Assembly (NCBI RefSeq): GCF_963667405.1
Contig: NZ_OY763408.1
Location: forward strand, 1-64,000
DNA: 64,000 bases
Direction: 5' to 3'
DNA from: an uncultured Sphaerochaeta sp.
GTDB taxonomy: Bacteria > Spirochaetota > Spirochaetia > Sphaerochaetales > Sphaerochaetaceae
Positions 33,010-42,440 of this stretch are shown piece after piece; within the stretch, counting starts at the first letter, position 1, and each line of letters begins with the position of its first letter. The notes beneath the pieces are model-generated. The model had not been told where the DNA came from, did not search any database, and saw nothing but the letters and a program-made list of their open reading frames with translations. A program made the translations under genes and the position numbers.

Positions 33010-33770
33010 CAGAGCCTCCCGGTTTCCAAGAATTTCAGGGTGAAGTACGCGCTGTTCAGCGGAATATCGAAGCGAGTCTGCACCATCTCCAGTCGGGTTG
33101 CATGTCCGCTGCTTTCCGTGGTCATCGTAAGGACCTTGGCAATGGGTTTCCCGTTGGCCACAGCGGTTTGGTCGGTGACCAAAGTCTTCACCAGTGTCGT
33201 TCCGTCCAAATCAAAGAACTTCACCTGCAGGGGAAGGAAGGTTGTCTTGTCCACGTGGGATACCGTCTTGCCATAGGTCGTTTTCTCATAGGGGACAGAT
33301 TGGATGACATACTGTGTCGCATCCTCCTCCAGCATGAGATGCTGGGCCTGGTTGTCGTCATACGTTGTGGAAGCCATATCCGCATACGAGAAGTCGCTTC
33401 CCATGAAGGAGCCCCCTTCTTCTGAGGTTCCGATCCGTCTGCTCCGCTTCAAGGCGGGAAGGTAGATCCACATCTCATTTTTGCCGTCCTCCCGCTCAAC
33501 GGAGAGAAAGCGCGTATTGCGCACATTTTCCGGGGAGAGGAACACCGTCAGGGTCGAGGTCAGGCCATCCTTGGTCTGGCTCAAGGTCTGGATCCTGCGT
33601 TCGCGCAACTGGCCGTCCGGCTCAATGAGGGTGAGCCTCAGGTCGAGGGCGGAGGAGGTGGAGCTCTGTACATCCATGACCTTGGCCATGATTTGGGCAG
33701 CCGTCAGATCGGCCCAGAGCAAGCTGGATGCCAAGGTGAGCAACATAAGGATGGTGGATAGTCGTTTCAT
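33009..33770 (-). CDS. LolA-like periplasmic carrier (outer-membrane lipoprotein-sorting family, cassette 2)
   Basis: A 253-aa exported protein with a signal peptide (LSTILMLLTLASSLLWA) and the same fold features as the cassette 1 protein: ADLTAAQIMAKVMDVQ at the start, a RRIQTLSQTKDGLTSTLTVFLSPENVRNTRFL strand block, MWIYLPALKRSRRIGTSEEGGSFMGSDFSYADM and a C-terminal strand region. The GSDFSYADM motif matches GSDLSYEDM in the paralogue. This family commonly occurs beside RND/MMPL genes and probably carries lipid-like cargo across the periplasm. It overlaps the pump gene by ATGA-type spacing. Confidence 0.88.
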   Translation of the reverse strand: MKRLSTILMLLTLASSLLWADLTAAQIMAKVMDVQSSTSSALDLRLTLIEPDGQLRERRIQTLSQTKDGLTSTLTVFLSPENVRNTRFLSVEREDGKNEMWIYLPALKRSRRIGTSEEGGSFMGSDFSYADMASTTYDDNQAQHLMLEEDATQYVIQSVPYEKTTYGKTVSHVDKTTFLPLQVKFFDLDGTTLVKTLVTDQTAVANGKPIAKVLTMTTESSGHATRLEMVQTRFDIPLNSAYFTLKFLETGRL

Positions 33771-36118
33771 GGTTTCCTCCTGGTGATGAGTGAGCTGTAG
33801 TGCACTTTGATGGCACCGAGCAGCAGCAAGGCACTGAGTGCTGCGCTGATCATGCCGATGGAAAAGAGCAGTCCCATATTGGCTATGGGGATGAAGCGGC
33901 TGAAGAGCAAGCCGGAGAATCCCAAGGCAACCGAGGCCGCATTGGCAAGAATCGCCTTGCCGGTTGTTTGCATGATGGCTGCAAAGTCCTGGTCATTGCG
34001 CTGGAAGGCGGAGATCAGGTGGATGGCATAGTCGATTCCCACCCCGATGCAGAGGGCAGCCAGCAGGCTGGTGATGATATCCAGCTTGATGGAAAAGATT
34101 GCCATGGCAGCGAACACCGCCGCCAAGGCAAAGATGCAGGGTATCATGCTGAGAGTGGCAAGCTTGGCCGATCTGAACGTAAGCAGAACCAAGAGCCAGA
34201 CAGCAACCAACGAGCTGAAGAGGGAGATGACCTGACTCTTGGTCACAAGATCGGTGAGGGCAAGGCTTACCGCTTCCCCTCCTCCAATCTCAACCGTCCA
34301 GGTTGGGGGAAAGAGGGTGGGGATCAGCTTTGTCAGATGTCTCAGCGTCTGCGTATCAGCGTTTTTGAGCAACACGGTGATCAGCAGATGCTCGGGTTCG
34401 AGTGGGTCATCGATGAATGCGTCAAGGGAAGCGCTGTAGAGCAGCAGATATTGGGCGATGAGGGATGCAAGCTGGTCCTCGGTTTCGAGACCATAGTCTG
34501 TTGGATCAAGGGGAATTTCGTAACGTCCTTGTCCTCCGGCCTGTCCGGCTGAAGACTCGTACGGCTGCTCGTTCACCGTTTCTGGCGACAGTTCGGAGAA
34601 AAAATCAAAGACCGGCTCGTTTGCTTCCCTCTGGGGAGTCGTCATCGCATCCCCCGGGCCGAGCAACTGGTTCATCCGTTTTACGAAGGGAAGGATGGAT
34701 TGGACCGAGCCTACAAACGGTTCTTCTTCCAAGCGTTCTGTTGCCTTTTCGATGGTTTCAAGGGTTCTTGGATGGAGCGCAGGCTCGTTTGGCTTGATCA
34801 TGACTGAGAGGGAGAAGATGCCCTGCATCCGCTCGTTGTATGATTGGGTGTCCTGTACCAAGTCAGAGGACTTGGAAAAGAACGCGAGGACGTTTGTCCC
34901 TTCCTCCAGCTTGCTGTAGGAGAGTGGCAGGATGATGGCTGCCAAGAAAAGTGAGATGAACAGGGTAGCCTTGCCATAGCGGTTTGCAAGGGAAATCTCC
35001 GCTCGAAGCCATACACCTTTGCCTACTCTCTTGTGCGCGCTGCGGCGTACCGGCTGTTGGTAGATCATACGGATCAGGGCAGGCAGGAGAATCAGGGAAC
35101 CCAAGGCACAGACAACCACCCCGATGAAGCTGAGCAGCCCGAAGGTTCTGAATGGAAGCAGGGGGCTGGTGATCTGGGCAAGGAAGCCAAAGGCTGTTGT
35201 GGCCGCAGCCGAGAGGATCGGGTAGGTGTTCTTCCTGACAACCCTGGAGAGTGCTTCCTCCACCCCCCACGCTTCATACTCCTCAAAAAAATGGCTGAAG
35301 ATGTGGATGGTATAGGCACTGCCGACAATCAGCAGCAACACCGGTACCAACATGGTGGCCATAGTGAACGTGATGCCTGTCAGGCTCATGATGCCCAGCA
35401 TCAGTGAACTGCTGAAGAGCAACGGCACCAGGCAGAGCAAGGTTGCCTTGATGCTCCTGAGAAAGAGGAAAAGTACGAACATGATGAAGAGACCTACTAC
35501 CGGACCGAGTATGGCCATGTCGGAAAGGAGGCTGAGCTTGATCTGCTCGTTGACCACCGGCAACCCCAAGAGGGAAATCTCCAAGCTTCCCCGCAAGGGA
35601 TCGAACATCTGCCTGAGAGAGGCAAGCAGGGCGGACGCGTTGTAGTCGGTCTGTGTTTGGATGAGGACGGACGCACTCGTCCTGTCTTCGCTGAGGAAGA
35701 TGCCCTCATAGAAGCTTGGCCAGCTGTCGATGCGTTCATCCATGTCCTTACGACTGCCCATGGCAAGATCGACGACGTCCACCCCATCCTCTGCACTCTC
35801 CATATGCTTGAGGTTGGTGATCGAGTTGACCTGTTTCACCCCTTCAAGAGAAGCAATGCTGTCTGTCAGGGAGCGTATGATGGCGAGGTTCTCCTCACTG
35901 AGGATACCCGTTTCATCGTACAAGCCTACGACCAAGGTATCGAGAGACCCGAATGTTGCCTCAATCCTGTTGTTCGTCTCCACCACTGGAGCCTTGGTTG
36001 GGATGAATACATCAGTGGATGAGTCAACCTTCAGCCTACCGATTCCCAAGAGGCCCAGAACAGAGACCACTGCACATACGGCAATAATGACCGCATCGCT
36101 TTTCCTTTTGTATCCCAT
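33767..36118 (-). CDS. RND/MMPL-family exporter
   Basis: A 783-aa inner-membrane pump in two repeated halves. Each half has one helix, a periplasmic loop and a bundle of five helices, about twelve in total (for example VIIAVCAVVSVLGLLGIG at the start and MLVPVLLLIVGSAYTIHIFSHF and LLAALCIGVGIDYAIHLISAF in the bundles, which carry the GSAYTIH and GVGIDYAIH motifs of this family). The loops are shorter than in AcrB, as in the MMPL/HpnN group that moves lipids. The ATG has no proper Shine-Dalgarno and lies 6 bases after a -10 box. It heads a four-gene operon with LolA-like, barrel and LuxR genes. Confidence 0.9.
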   Translation of the reverse strand: MGYKRKSDAVIIAVCAVVSVLGLLGIGRLKVDSSTDVFIPTKAPVVETNNRIEATFGSLDTLVVGLYDETGILSEENLAIIRSLTDSIASLEGVKQVNSITNLKHMESAEDGVDVVDLAMGSRKDMDERIDSWPSFYEGIFLSEDRTSASVLIQTQTDYNASALLASLRQMFDPLRGSLEISLLGLPVVNEQIKLSLLSDMAILGPVVGLFIMFVLFLFLRSIKATLLCLVPLLFSSSLMLGIMSLTGITFTMATMLVPVLLLIVGSAYTIHIFSHFFEEYEAWGVEEALSRVVRKNTYPILSAAATTAFGFLAQITSPLLPFRTFGLLSFIGVVVCALGSLILLPALIRMIYQQPVRRSAHKRVGKGVWLRAEISLANRYGKATLFISLFLAAIILPLSYSKLEEGTNVLAFFSKSSDLVQDTQSYNERMQGIFSLSVMIKPNEPALHPRTLETIEKATERLEEEPFVGSVQSILPFVKRMNQLLGPGDAMTTPQREANEPVFDFFSELSPETVNEQPYESSAGQAGGQGRYEIPLDPTDYGLETEDQLASLIAQYLLLYSASLDAFIDDPLEPEHLLITVLLKNADTQTLRHLTKLIPTLFPPTWTVEIGGGEAVSLALTDLVTKSQVISLFSSLVAVWLLVLLTFRSAKLATLSMIPCIFALAAVFAAMAIFSIKLDIITSLLAALCIGVGIDYAIHLISAFQRNDQDFAAIMQTTGKAILANAASVALGFSGLLFSRFIPIANMGLLFSIGMISAALSALLLLGAIKVHYSSLITRRKP

Positions 36119-36124
36119 ACCCTC

Positions 36125-36152
36125 ACTGTAGTGCGTGGTCTCAGAAGCGCAA
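36125..36152 (-). promoter_or_regulatory. Promoter of export cassette 2, probably leaderless
   Basis: Minus-strand TTGCGC (36152-36147), a 16-base spacer and TACAGT (36130-36125) end six bases before the ATG at 36118. GAGGG lies too close to the ATG to act as a ribosome-binding site. Confidence 0.55.
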
Positions 36153-36267
36153 TCGCCCCATCAGAGCATTCTGTCTCACCTTTTCGGGTGAGTGATTGGA
36201 ATTGGGCTTGGTGTGTACGCTTTACAAAATGCGTTGCATCCATGATGATTGGCCTAGGGGGCATGGT

Positions 36268-37701
36268 ATGAACTATACGAAGATTGTGGCCACACTCGGG
36301 CCGGCGAGTTGCACGTATCCGATGATCAAGGCCATCCTTGAAGCGGGGTGCCGGGTCATTCGTCTCAACTTCAGCCACGGAAGTCATGAGGAGCAACAAC
36401 TGCGTCATGATCTGGTTCGCCAGGCAAGCAGGGAGTTGGGCATTGATGTCGCCATCCTGATGGATTTGCAGGGCCCAAAGATCCGTCTTGGGCAGCTGAA
36501 GGAAGCTTCCTACACCCTTGCCAAAGGGGAGACCCTGGTGGTTACCACCGAGCCCTGCCTGGGGACCCGCAACCGGGTGAGCATCGATTACCCCTACTTG
36601 CATGAGGAGATTCTTCCCGGCTCAAGGATTCTGATCAATGATGGGCTGGTCTCGTTGGTGGTCGAGCGAGTCGAAGGTCAGGACATCCATTGCAGGATGC
36701 TGGAGGAGGGGACGCTTATTGCACGCAAGGGGGTTAACCTTCCCTCGGTTCCCCTGCGGTATCTCAACTCATTCACCAAGAAGGATGAGGCAGACCTTGC
36801 CTTTGCATTCTCCAATCAACTCGATTACGTAGCGCTCTCTTTCGTACGGAGTGCTGAGGATGTGAAAGCCCTGAAGGCATACATGCTTGCCACCTTCGGC
36901 TCGACGATACCCATCATCAGCAAGATTGAGAAGCCTGAGGCTGTGGTGAATCTTGCATCCATCATGGCCGAGTCGAGTGCCATCATGATCGCACGCGGCG
37001 ATTTGGGTGTCGAGGTTCCTGCCGAGGAAGTTCCCTTGATCCAGAAGGCCATCATCCGTTCCTGCATTGATGCAGGGCTGCCGGTCATCACGGCTACCCA
37101 GATGCTCGAATCGATGATGCACAACCCCCGTCCTACCAGGGCGGAAACCAACGATGTCGCCAACGCGGTGCTCGATGGGACCAGTGCGGTCATGCTCAGC
37201 GGAGAGACCGCTGCCGGGGAGTATCCCCTGCAGGCTGTCACTACCATGGCACGAATCGCGAGCCTTGCCGAACGCAGCACGGCTTTCCGTCGCCAGGTCT
37301 TCAATCAGATCAGCACCCTCGATCCTGAGCGCAAGCAGACCAAGACAGAAGCGGTGGGCATGGCTACCCGCGAGCTGGCCCTCTCCATCCAGGCTTCCTA
37401 CATTGCCTGTTTCACCCAGTCGGGATCGACTGCGCGACTCATAGCAAAATTCCGTCCCTCTGTCCCGATCATCGCTTTCTCCCCTCTGGTGGGTGTGGTG
37501 CGGTATCTTGCCCTCTCCTGGGGTGTCACCCCGATCCTGATCGATCCCCAGGAATCTGTTGATCAGCTCCTCGCATATGCTCCCGAGTACCTGCAGGAAC
37601 ATGGTCTGGTCAAGCAAGGGGAGACTGTGGTCATTACCGCAGGGGTTCCGGTAGGAAGCTCCGGCAAGACCAATATGATCAAGGTGGTGGAGATCGAGTA
37701 G
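36268..37701 (+). CDS. pyk: Pyruvate kinase
   Basis: A 477-aa glycolytic enzyme that makes pyruvate and ATP from phosphoenolpyruvate and ADP. Features include TKIVATLGPAS at the N-terminus, RLNFSHGS, MDLQGPKIRLG, the active-site lysine block IISKIEKPEAV, the metal-site signature MIARGDLGVEVP, and TQMLESM. The C-terminal allosteric domain is present, and there is no extra PEP-utilising domain. ATG 36268 is chosen with a GGGGG block upstream; the ATG at 36196 would add an unlike N-terminus. Its stop lies one base from the end of the convergent hypothetical gene. Confidence 0.96.
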   Translation: MNYTKIVATLGPASCTYPMIKAILEAGCRVIRLNFSHGSHEEQQLRHDLVRQASRELGIDVAILMDLQGPKIRLGQLKEASYTLAKGETLVVTTEPCLGTRNRVSIDYPYLHEEILPGSRILINDGLVSLVVERVEGQDIHCRMLEEGTLIARKGVNLPSVPLRYLNSFTKKDEADLAFAFSNQLDYVALSFVRSAEDVKALKAYMLATFGSTIPIISKIEKPEAVVNLASIMAESSAIMIARGDLGVEVPAEEVPLIQKAIIRSCIDAGLPVITATQMLESMMHNPRPTRAETNDVANAVLDGTSAVMLSGETAAGEYPLQAVTTMARIASLAERSTAFRRQVFNQISTLDPERKQTKTEAVGMATRELALSIQASYIACFTQSGSTARLIAKFRPSVPIIAFSPLVGVVRYLALSWGVTPILIDPQESVDQLLAYAPEYLQEHGLVKQGETVVITAGVPVGSSGKTNMIKVVEIE

Positions 37702-37702
37702 G

Positions 37703-38446
37703 TCAGTTGGGTTGGAAGGAGATGGCTGCCCCCAGGCTCAAGGCTCTTCCCTCATGGTCGAAGAGATCCAGAGCGCGCAATTCCAGCCCCAGATGCACCG
37801 ATTTCACCAGTTCAAACGGAATCAGGCGCAACCCCACATTCACCAAGCCCCGATCATCGGCATCGGAGAATGACGGGGTGGCACTGTAGCTTACGTTTCC
37901 GAAGTCCAGCAGGAACACCACCTTGTCATGGAAGGTTTCGGCAAAGAAAGGGGTCTGGAAGGCCAGGGCAAAGTTGATGTTGCTGTTCATCTCCTTCTGC
38001 ACGGAGTATCCGAGCAGGATTGTTGTTTTGGAAGGCCTGTCCATGATTGAGCTTTCGAAGGTTGAGGCCGCATAAATCTGCAATGCAGCCTGGTTGCCAA
38101 GCGAAACGGAACTTATCTGGCCCAACAGTCCTACGGCAAAGCTTGTCGTCCCCTTTTGGGCGAACCTCCACTTGGCATTGACCAACAGGTCGGTGTCTTG
38201 TGCAATGTCCACGGCAAGGCTGGTTTCAAACGTATCCTTGAACGAGAGCAAGACAGAGGGAATATGTGCCACTTTCTCCTTGCTGAAGGTTGCAGAGTAG
38301 GCGGTGGTCACTGCCGGTGAATTGGTGCTTTTGGTGATTTCGGCACTGCTCACCACCAGATACCCGGTTGAGCCATTGAGATTGGTTTGTGCCCAGAGCA
38401 TGCTGAAGCTGAAGCAGAAAAGCGTAATGAGTAGCAATCGTTTCAT
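37703..38446 (-). CDS. Exported beta-rich hypothetical protein
   Basis: A 247-aa protein with a clear signal peptide (LLLITLFCFSFSMLWA, cleavage likely before Gln-Thr-Asn). The body alternates short strands and loops (SFAVGLLGQISSVSLG, TTILLGYSVQKEMNSN) as in small outer-membrane barrels, but it does not end in an aromatic residue. Not recognised as any named family. It lies 49 bases downstream of the GGDEF gene on the same strand and may share its transcript. Confidence 0.6.
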   Translation of the reverse strand: MKRLLLITLFCFSFSMLWAQTNLNGSTGYLVVSSAEITKSTNSPAVTTAYSATFSKEKVAHIPSVLLSFKDTFETSLAVDIAQDTDLLVNAKWRFAQKGTTSFAVGLLGQISSVSLGNQAALQIYAASTFESSIMDRPSKTTILLGYSVQKEMNSNINFALAFQTPFFAETFHDKVVFLLDFGNVSYSATPSFSDADDRGLVNVGLRLIPFELVKSVHLGLELRALDLFDHEGRALSLGAAISFQPN

Positions 38447-38495
38447 GAAAATCTCCTGATCCCAGCGTGGCGAATTCCTCGCTTCTGGTCAAGGT

Positions 38496-40163
38496 TCAGG
38501 CTTTCTTGCACTTCATCTCAGCTTTGCATCGATACATGGCATCATCAGCCCTACTGACGATGCTGGCAAACTTCTCCTTTTTCTTTGGGATGTAGATGGC
38601 AGATCCCACCGCCACCTGATAGGTGACTTTTGATGAGGTGGAGAAGTAGGTCAGCACGGTATCTGCAAGATTCTGGATCCCTGTTTCCGTAACAGAAGGG
38701 ATGATGGAAAGGAATTCATCGCCTCCGTAGCGAAAGGTCTTTGCCTGATGCGGCAACAGGCGGACAAGCCGTTCGGAGAAGTCCTTGAGGATCAGGTCTC
38801 CTGCTTTATGTCCTTCCCGGTCGTTGATGAGTTTCAGATCGTTGATGTCCATCATCAGCACCCCCAACGGTTCCAGATGGGAGGTCTGGGCAATGCGCTC
38901 CAATTCCCGTTCATACGATGCCCGGTTGCCGACGGCGGTCAGTGCATCGGTGTAGGCCATCTCCAGCAGCATCTGTTCCTTGAGCAGCCCCTCGGTTTTC
39001 TGGCGCACCAAGGTCACGCTGTGCCAAAAGAGTACCACAGCTGCCAAGGCCATGCCGGAGTGGAGGATGACTGCGCTCTCGAGACTGATATTCATGGCAA
39101 GCAGAACCACTTCGGCAAGGATGGAGAAGAGCAGGAAGCCCATGGCCAGCAGGAAAGAGCTGAGTCTGGAATTTCCCTTGATGTACTCATACAGGAGGCA
39201 GCCGAAGAGACTGATCAGGAACAAGGCCAGTGCCAGACCGCTGCCCAACAAATAGTCCGTGTATTGGGCGATGCCCAATGCCTGCAATATGGTACCTGCA
39301 ATGTAGGCAAGCATAAACAGCAGACTGGCCCTACGGAAGTGGCGAAGCCTCCGATGGACAGGATAGGAGTGGACAACGTAATTGACCAGAAAGTTGGGAA
39401 GCAGGTACAGGGCAATAAAGCTGAGATTGATCAACTGGGCGGGATTGCGGAAAAAGAGGAATTTGCTCGGGGTCTGGCTGAAGACCCAGCAGCCGAGCAG
39501 GAGCAACACCAACCCGAAATAGTAAAAGCTCTTGCGTTCCTCCTGGGTTTGTATGGCGAAGGAGAACACAAAGACCAAGGTTCCCAGAAGCAGCAATGAG
39601 AAGCCGAAGAAGAAGGAGGGCCATTCATGGAATTTGGTAAGCAGCAAGGATGCTTTGCTTCCTGCAAGCACTGGCCTGATATGACCGGCGAACGCATTGT
39701 TTGAGCTGTAGGAGAAGATGAGGGATAGCTCCTTTCCCTCATAGCGGTCATCGAGACGGATGAAGTGGGTGGTTGCACCTCCATATACAGGACGCTTCCA
39801 ACCATTTTGTGGTCCGGTGAAGGAGTAGATGAGCTCATCATCCACTTTGGCAAGCAGGCTGCACATGCTTGTATCCACGGCAATTGCCGTGTGATGGTTC
39901 GGAAAAGCCTTTGGCAGGCGCATGGAGACGGTGAACGTCTTGCCTAGGTAGGGGCCGTCGATGGTATAGGGAAGCTTTGCTTCCTTGGTAATGATCTTCC
40001 CATCCTCGGCGATGGTCCACGGGCCTTCCCACTCTGTCACCGGCTCATTGAGCAGCTCATCCATCTGGAGGAACGAGTCAAAGTGAAACGCAAAGGCCAA
40101 AGCGATCAAGGCCAGAACCACAAGTATTCTCTGAATCTGGTGCTCAGCTGATGTTGCGGACAT
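38496..40163 (-). CDS. Membrane diguanylate cyclase with 7TM (7TMR-DISM-like) sensor
   Basis: A 555-aa protein. An N-terminal helix is followed by an extracytoplasmic beta domain (about residues 45-170), then seven hydrophobic helices (about 180-390), a short coiled linker and a GGDEF domain. The motif is YGGDEF with GGDEF at 480-484, and the substrate segment MDINDLKLINDREGHKAGD is intact, so it should make c-di-GMP. The RxxD inhibitory site is absent. The layout matches 7TMR-DISM sensors that bind an unknown ligand outside the membrane. The NYN gene lies 23 bases upstream on the same strand. Confidence 0.88.
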   Translation of the reverse strand: MSATSAEHQIQRILVVLALIALAFAFHFDSFLQMDELLNEPVTEWEGPWTIAEDGKIITKEAKLPYTIDGPYLGKTFTVSMRLPKAFPNHHTAIAVDTSMCSLLAKVDDELIYSFTGPQNGWKRPVYGGATTHFIRLDDRYEGKELSLIFSYSSNNAFAGHIRPVLAGSKASLLLTKFHEWPSFFFGFSLLLLGTLVFVFSFAIQTQEERKSFYYFGLVLLLLGCWVFSQTPSKFLFFRNPAQLINLSFIALYLLPNFLVNYVVHSYPVHRRLRHFRRASLLFMLAYIAGTILQALGIAQYTDYLLGSGLALALFLISLFGCLLYEYIKGNSRLSSFLLAMGFLLFSILAEVVLLAMNISLESAVILHSGMALAAVVLFWHSVTLVRQKTEGLLKEQMLLEMAYTDALTAVGNRASYERELERIAQTSHLEPLGVLMMDINDLKLINDREGHKAGDLILKDFSERLVRLLPHQAKTFRYGGDEFLSIIPSVTETGIQNLADTVLTYFSTSSKVTYQVAVGSAIYIPKKKEKFASIVSRADDAMYRCKAEMKCKKA

Positions 40164-40186
40164 ACGAACCCCTTGCTGTGATGTGT

Positions 40187-40972
40187 CTATTGGATTTTCC
40201 GGATTTCCGGGTGTCCCTTGTCATTGAGTTTGCGTTCGATGAACTTCTCTGTTTCCAACTTCGAAAGGAGATTCCCCAGGCTTCGGTAACTGCTGCGCTC
40301 GATCATGCGGCTCTTGTCCATCTGGTGGAACTTCACCCCGACATAACTGACAAGCTGCCATGTATCGGGATCGAACGACTCAACCACCTTTTTCATGAGA
40401 TCTTCTACCATCCTATCCATTTTTCGGGTATGGGAGGGGTCAGGTTTTTCCTCACGTTTGGCTTTGGGGCCTGCAGTTTCCTTCACTTCCTCAACCTTTG
40501 GCTTGGTCATGAAGGACTCAATGATGAGGATCTCATCACAGCAGTTGTTGAAGATGGGCTTGTCACTGACCATCTCCTTGGTCACCAGATAGACTTCCTT
40601 CCCATACTTGCGCAGTGCTTCCATGATGACGGTGAAGTCACTGTCGCTGGTGATGAAGACATAGCGGTCGATGACCGGGGTATTGATGATGATGGTCTCA
40701 AGCGCTTCAAGGCTGATGATCAGGTCAGCCCGATTCTTGTAGTTGGTGGTGATCGAAGGAGTATCGCGAATGGTGAAGTTGTACTCGGCAAGCTGCTTCT
40801 CAAGTTTCTTGATCGACTTCGAATTCCCACAAGCCATCTTGATAACAAAGATGTTCTCTTCTTCGGGACTGTCGTTGTGCTTGAGTGTGAGTTCCTCAAA
40901 GAGCATCTTCAGGTCCAGTCCTGAAGGAATGTTCTCCAGATCGATGTATATGGCGTTGTTTTTTCTTCTCAT
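40187..40972 (-). CDS. NYN-domain (PIN-like) protein with C-terminal LOTUS-like domain
   Basis: A 261-aa protein. Residues 1-150 form a NYN domain related to LabA/DUF88, with AIYIDLENIP, KNRADLIISLEAL and YVFITSDSDFTVIMEALRKYGKEV carrying the acidic residues expected of a metal-dependent nuclease. A charged linker (EEVKETAGPKAKREEKPDPSH) is followed by about 80 residues (MDRMVEDLMKKVVESFDPDTW...SYRSLGNLLSKLETEKFIERK) that look like an OST-HTH/LOTUS RNA-binding fold. A role in RNA processing or decay is likely but unproven. It has an AGAGGGA ribosome-binding site and precedes the GGDEF gene. Confidence 0.82.
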   Translation of the reverse strand: MRRKNNAIYIDLENIPSGLDLKMLFEELTLKHNDSPEEENIFVIKMACGNSKSIKKLEKQLAEYNFTIRDTPSITTNYKNRADLIISLEALETIIINTPVIDRYVFITSDSDFTVIMEALRKYGKEVYLVTKEMVSDKPIFNNCCDEILIIESFMTKPKVEEVKETAGPKAKREEKPDPSHTRKMDRMVEDLMKKVVESFDPDTWQLVSYVGVKFHQMDKSRMIERSSYRSLGNLLSKLETEKFIERKLNDKGHPEIRKIQ

Positions 40973-41044
40973 GGATATCCCTCTTTGCCTACTATACTAC
41001 ACCTTCAGACAGACCGAAAGTGCAAGGTAGGGAGGAAGTTTGTT

Positions 41045-42349
41045 TTAGAATGGTACGGTTGTGGTGAAACAAAGCCTTCTTCCATCCACAGGGTGGCAAA
41101 AACTGAGTGTATGTGCATGCAAATGCAGCCGTGTCTCCATGCCCGTGCCATACAAGCGGTCTCCAAGGATCGGGAGGCCCAGACCTTTGGGATGAGAAGT
41201 ATGCAGACGCAGTTGGTGCGTCCTGCCGCTGTGTGGGGTGAGCAGTACGCGCGATACAAGCTTCCCGCTCTTTAGCCGTTCCACAGCAAGCCGCTTGTAG
41301 CTTGTCGTTCCCCATTTGCCTTGGTGCTCGTCATAGATTTGGCGGGGGCGGTTCCCCACGTCCAAGCGGAAGGGAAGGGTGATCACCCCCTCCTCGGAGG
41401 TAAGGACACCCTCCAGCAGTGCCACGTACTGTTTTTCCACCTGCTGTTGCTGAAACTGCACTGAGAGCGAACGGTGCGCCTGTTTGGTCAGGCTGAGCAC
41501 CAGAAGACCAGAGGTATCCATGTCAAGACGATGGGCGGCACACTGCAGCGGTGCGTGGGGAAACAGTGAGCGTACCCTGCTCTCGACGCAGTCCTGGCGT
41601 TCCACCCCTCTGCCGGGAACCGAGAGCAGGTGTTCTGGTTTGTTCACCACCACCAGATCCTTGTCCTGGTAGACGATGTCCAGACCGAGCATCTGCTTGA
41701 GGATGGGTTTGCACTTCTCGTCACAGGGACCATAGAAACCCAGATGCGTGCGCTTCTTGTCGGCAGTTGCATCCCCGAAGAAGAACTCGGCCATGCTCAC
41801 CGGCCGCAAATGGTGGGAGAAGGCGTACGCCAGCAGCTTGATCGCGCAGCAATCCCCGCTTCCGGTGGGAATCTTTCCCTCGCGAAAGCAGGAAAAGAGG
41901 CTGATGCGCTCGTTTTGGATGGTCGGTATCCTGTAAAGGGAGTAGTAGGCTTTGAGTGCTTCTCGTGAGAGCTCGGAGCGCGCATGCATCAATTCATTGC
42001 GTTTTGTCTCGTCTGCTTCCAAGAGCATGGCGTTCCCCAACTCCTTGATCCGTTGATCGAAAGTCTTCTCAAAGCTGAAAAAGGAGTCATCATCGATGAG
42101 ATGATCCACCCAACCCGGCAAGTTTCTTCTTCCCAGGCAACTCCCGCTGAAGGCCTTGAGCAGCACCTCATTGCCCTCCCCGTCCAGGGCGACAAGTACG
42201 CCGAACATTGCTCCTCCCTTGGGAGCAAAGAAACCTGAGATATCCAGTGAGCAGTCTGCATCAAAGTCAACCACACCGGTGGAAAGCAGGAGATGTTGCA
42301 ACACGCGGGCATGCAGGAGTGCCCGATCTTCGCCAAGTGGGGGATTCAT
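41045..42349 (-). CDS. RluA-family pseudouridine synthase with N-terminal extension
   Basis: A 434-aa enzyme that converts uridine to pseudouridine in rRNA or tRNA. The C-terminal 220 residues are the RluA catalytic domain with the active Asp in HRLDMDTSGLLVL. The N-terminal 200 residues match the long form of the family annotated as tRNA/23S rRNA pseudouridine synthase, including GSGDCCAIKLLAYA, MAEFFFGDA and YGPCDEKCKPIL, whose Cys residues may bind a metal. The start at ATG 42349 is supported by the promoter only seven bases upstream and by the lack of homology beyond it. No Shine-Dalgarno is seen. Confidence 0.9.
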   Translation of the reverse strand: MNPPLGEDRALLHARVLQHLLLSTGVVDFDADCSLDISGFFAPKGGAMFGVLVALDGEGNEVLLKAFSGSCLGRRNLPGWVDHLIDDDSFFSFEKTFDQRIKELGNAMLLEADETKRNELMHARSELSREALKAYYSLYRIPTIQNERISLFSCFREGKIPTGSGDCCAIKLLAYAFSHHLRPVSMAEFFFGDATADKKRTHLGFYGPCDEKCKPILKQMLGLDIVYQDKDLVVVNKPEHLLSVPGRGVERQDCVESRVRSLFPHAPLQCAAHRLDMDTSGLLVLSLTKQAHRSLSVQFQQQQVEKQYVALLEGVLTSEEGVITLPFRLDVGNRPRQIYDEHQGKWGTTSYKRLAVERLKSGKLVSRVLLTPHSGRTHQLRLHTSHPKGLGLPILGDRLYGTGMETRLHLHAHTLSFCHPVDGRRLCFTTTVPF

Positions 42350-42356
42350 GTTCCCT

Positions 42357-42385
42357 ATACTACGCAAAGAGCTGTCTTGGTGCAA
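42357..42385 (-). promoter_or_regulatory. Promoter of the RluA-family gene, probably leaderless
   Basis: Minus-strand TTGCAC (42385-42380), 17-base spacer, TAGTAT (42362-42357), then seven bases to the ATG at 42349. Transcription would start at or beside the start codon. Confidence 0.6.
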
Positions 42386-42440
42386 GGTTGGCCTTGGCAA
42401 AGGCTGGGTGCTGTGGCAATATGAATCCAAGGAATAGGCA

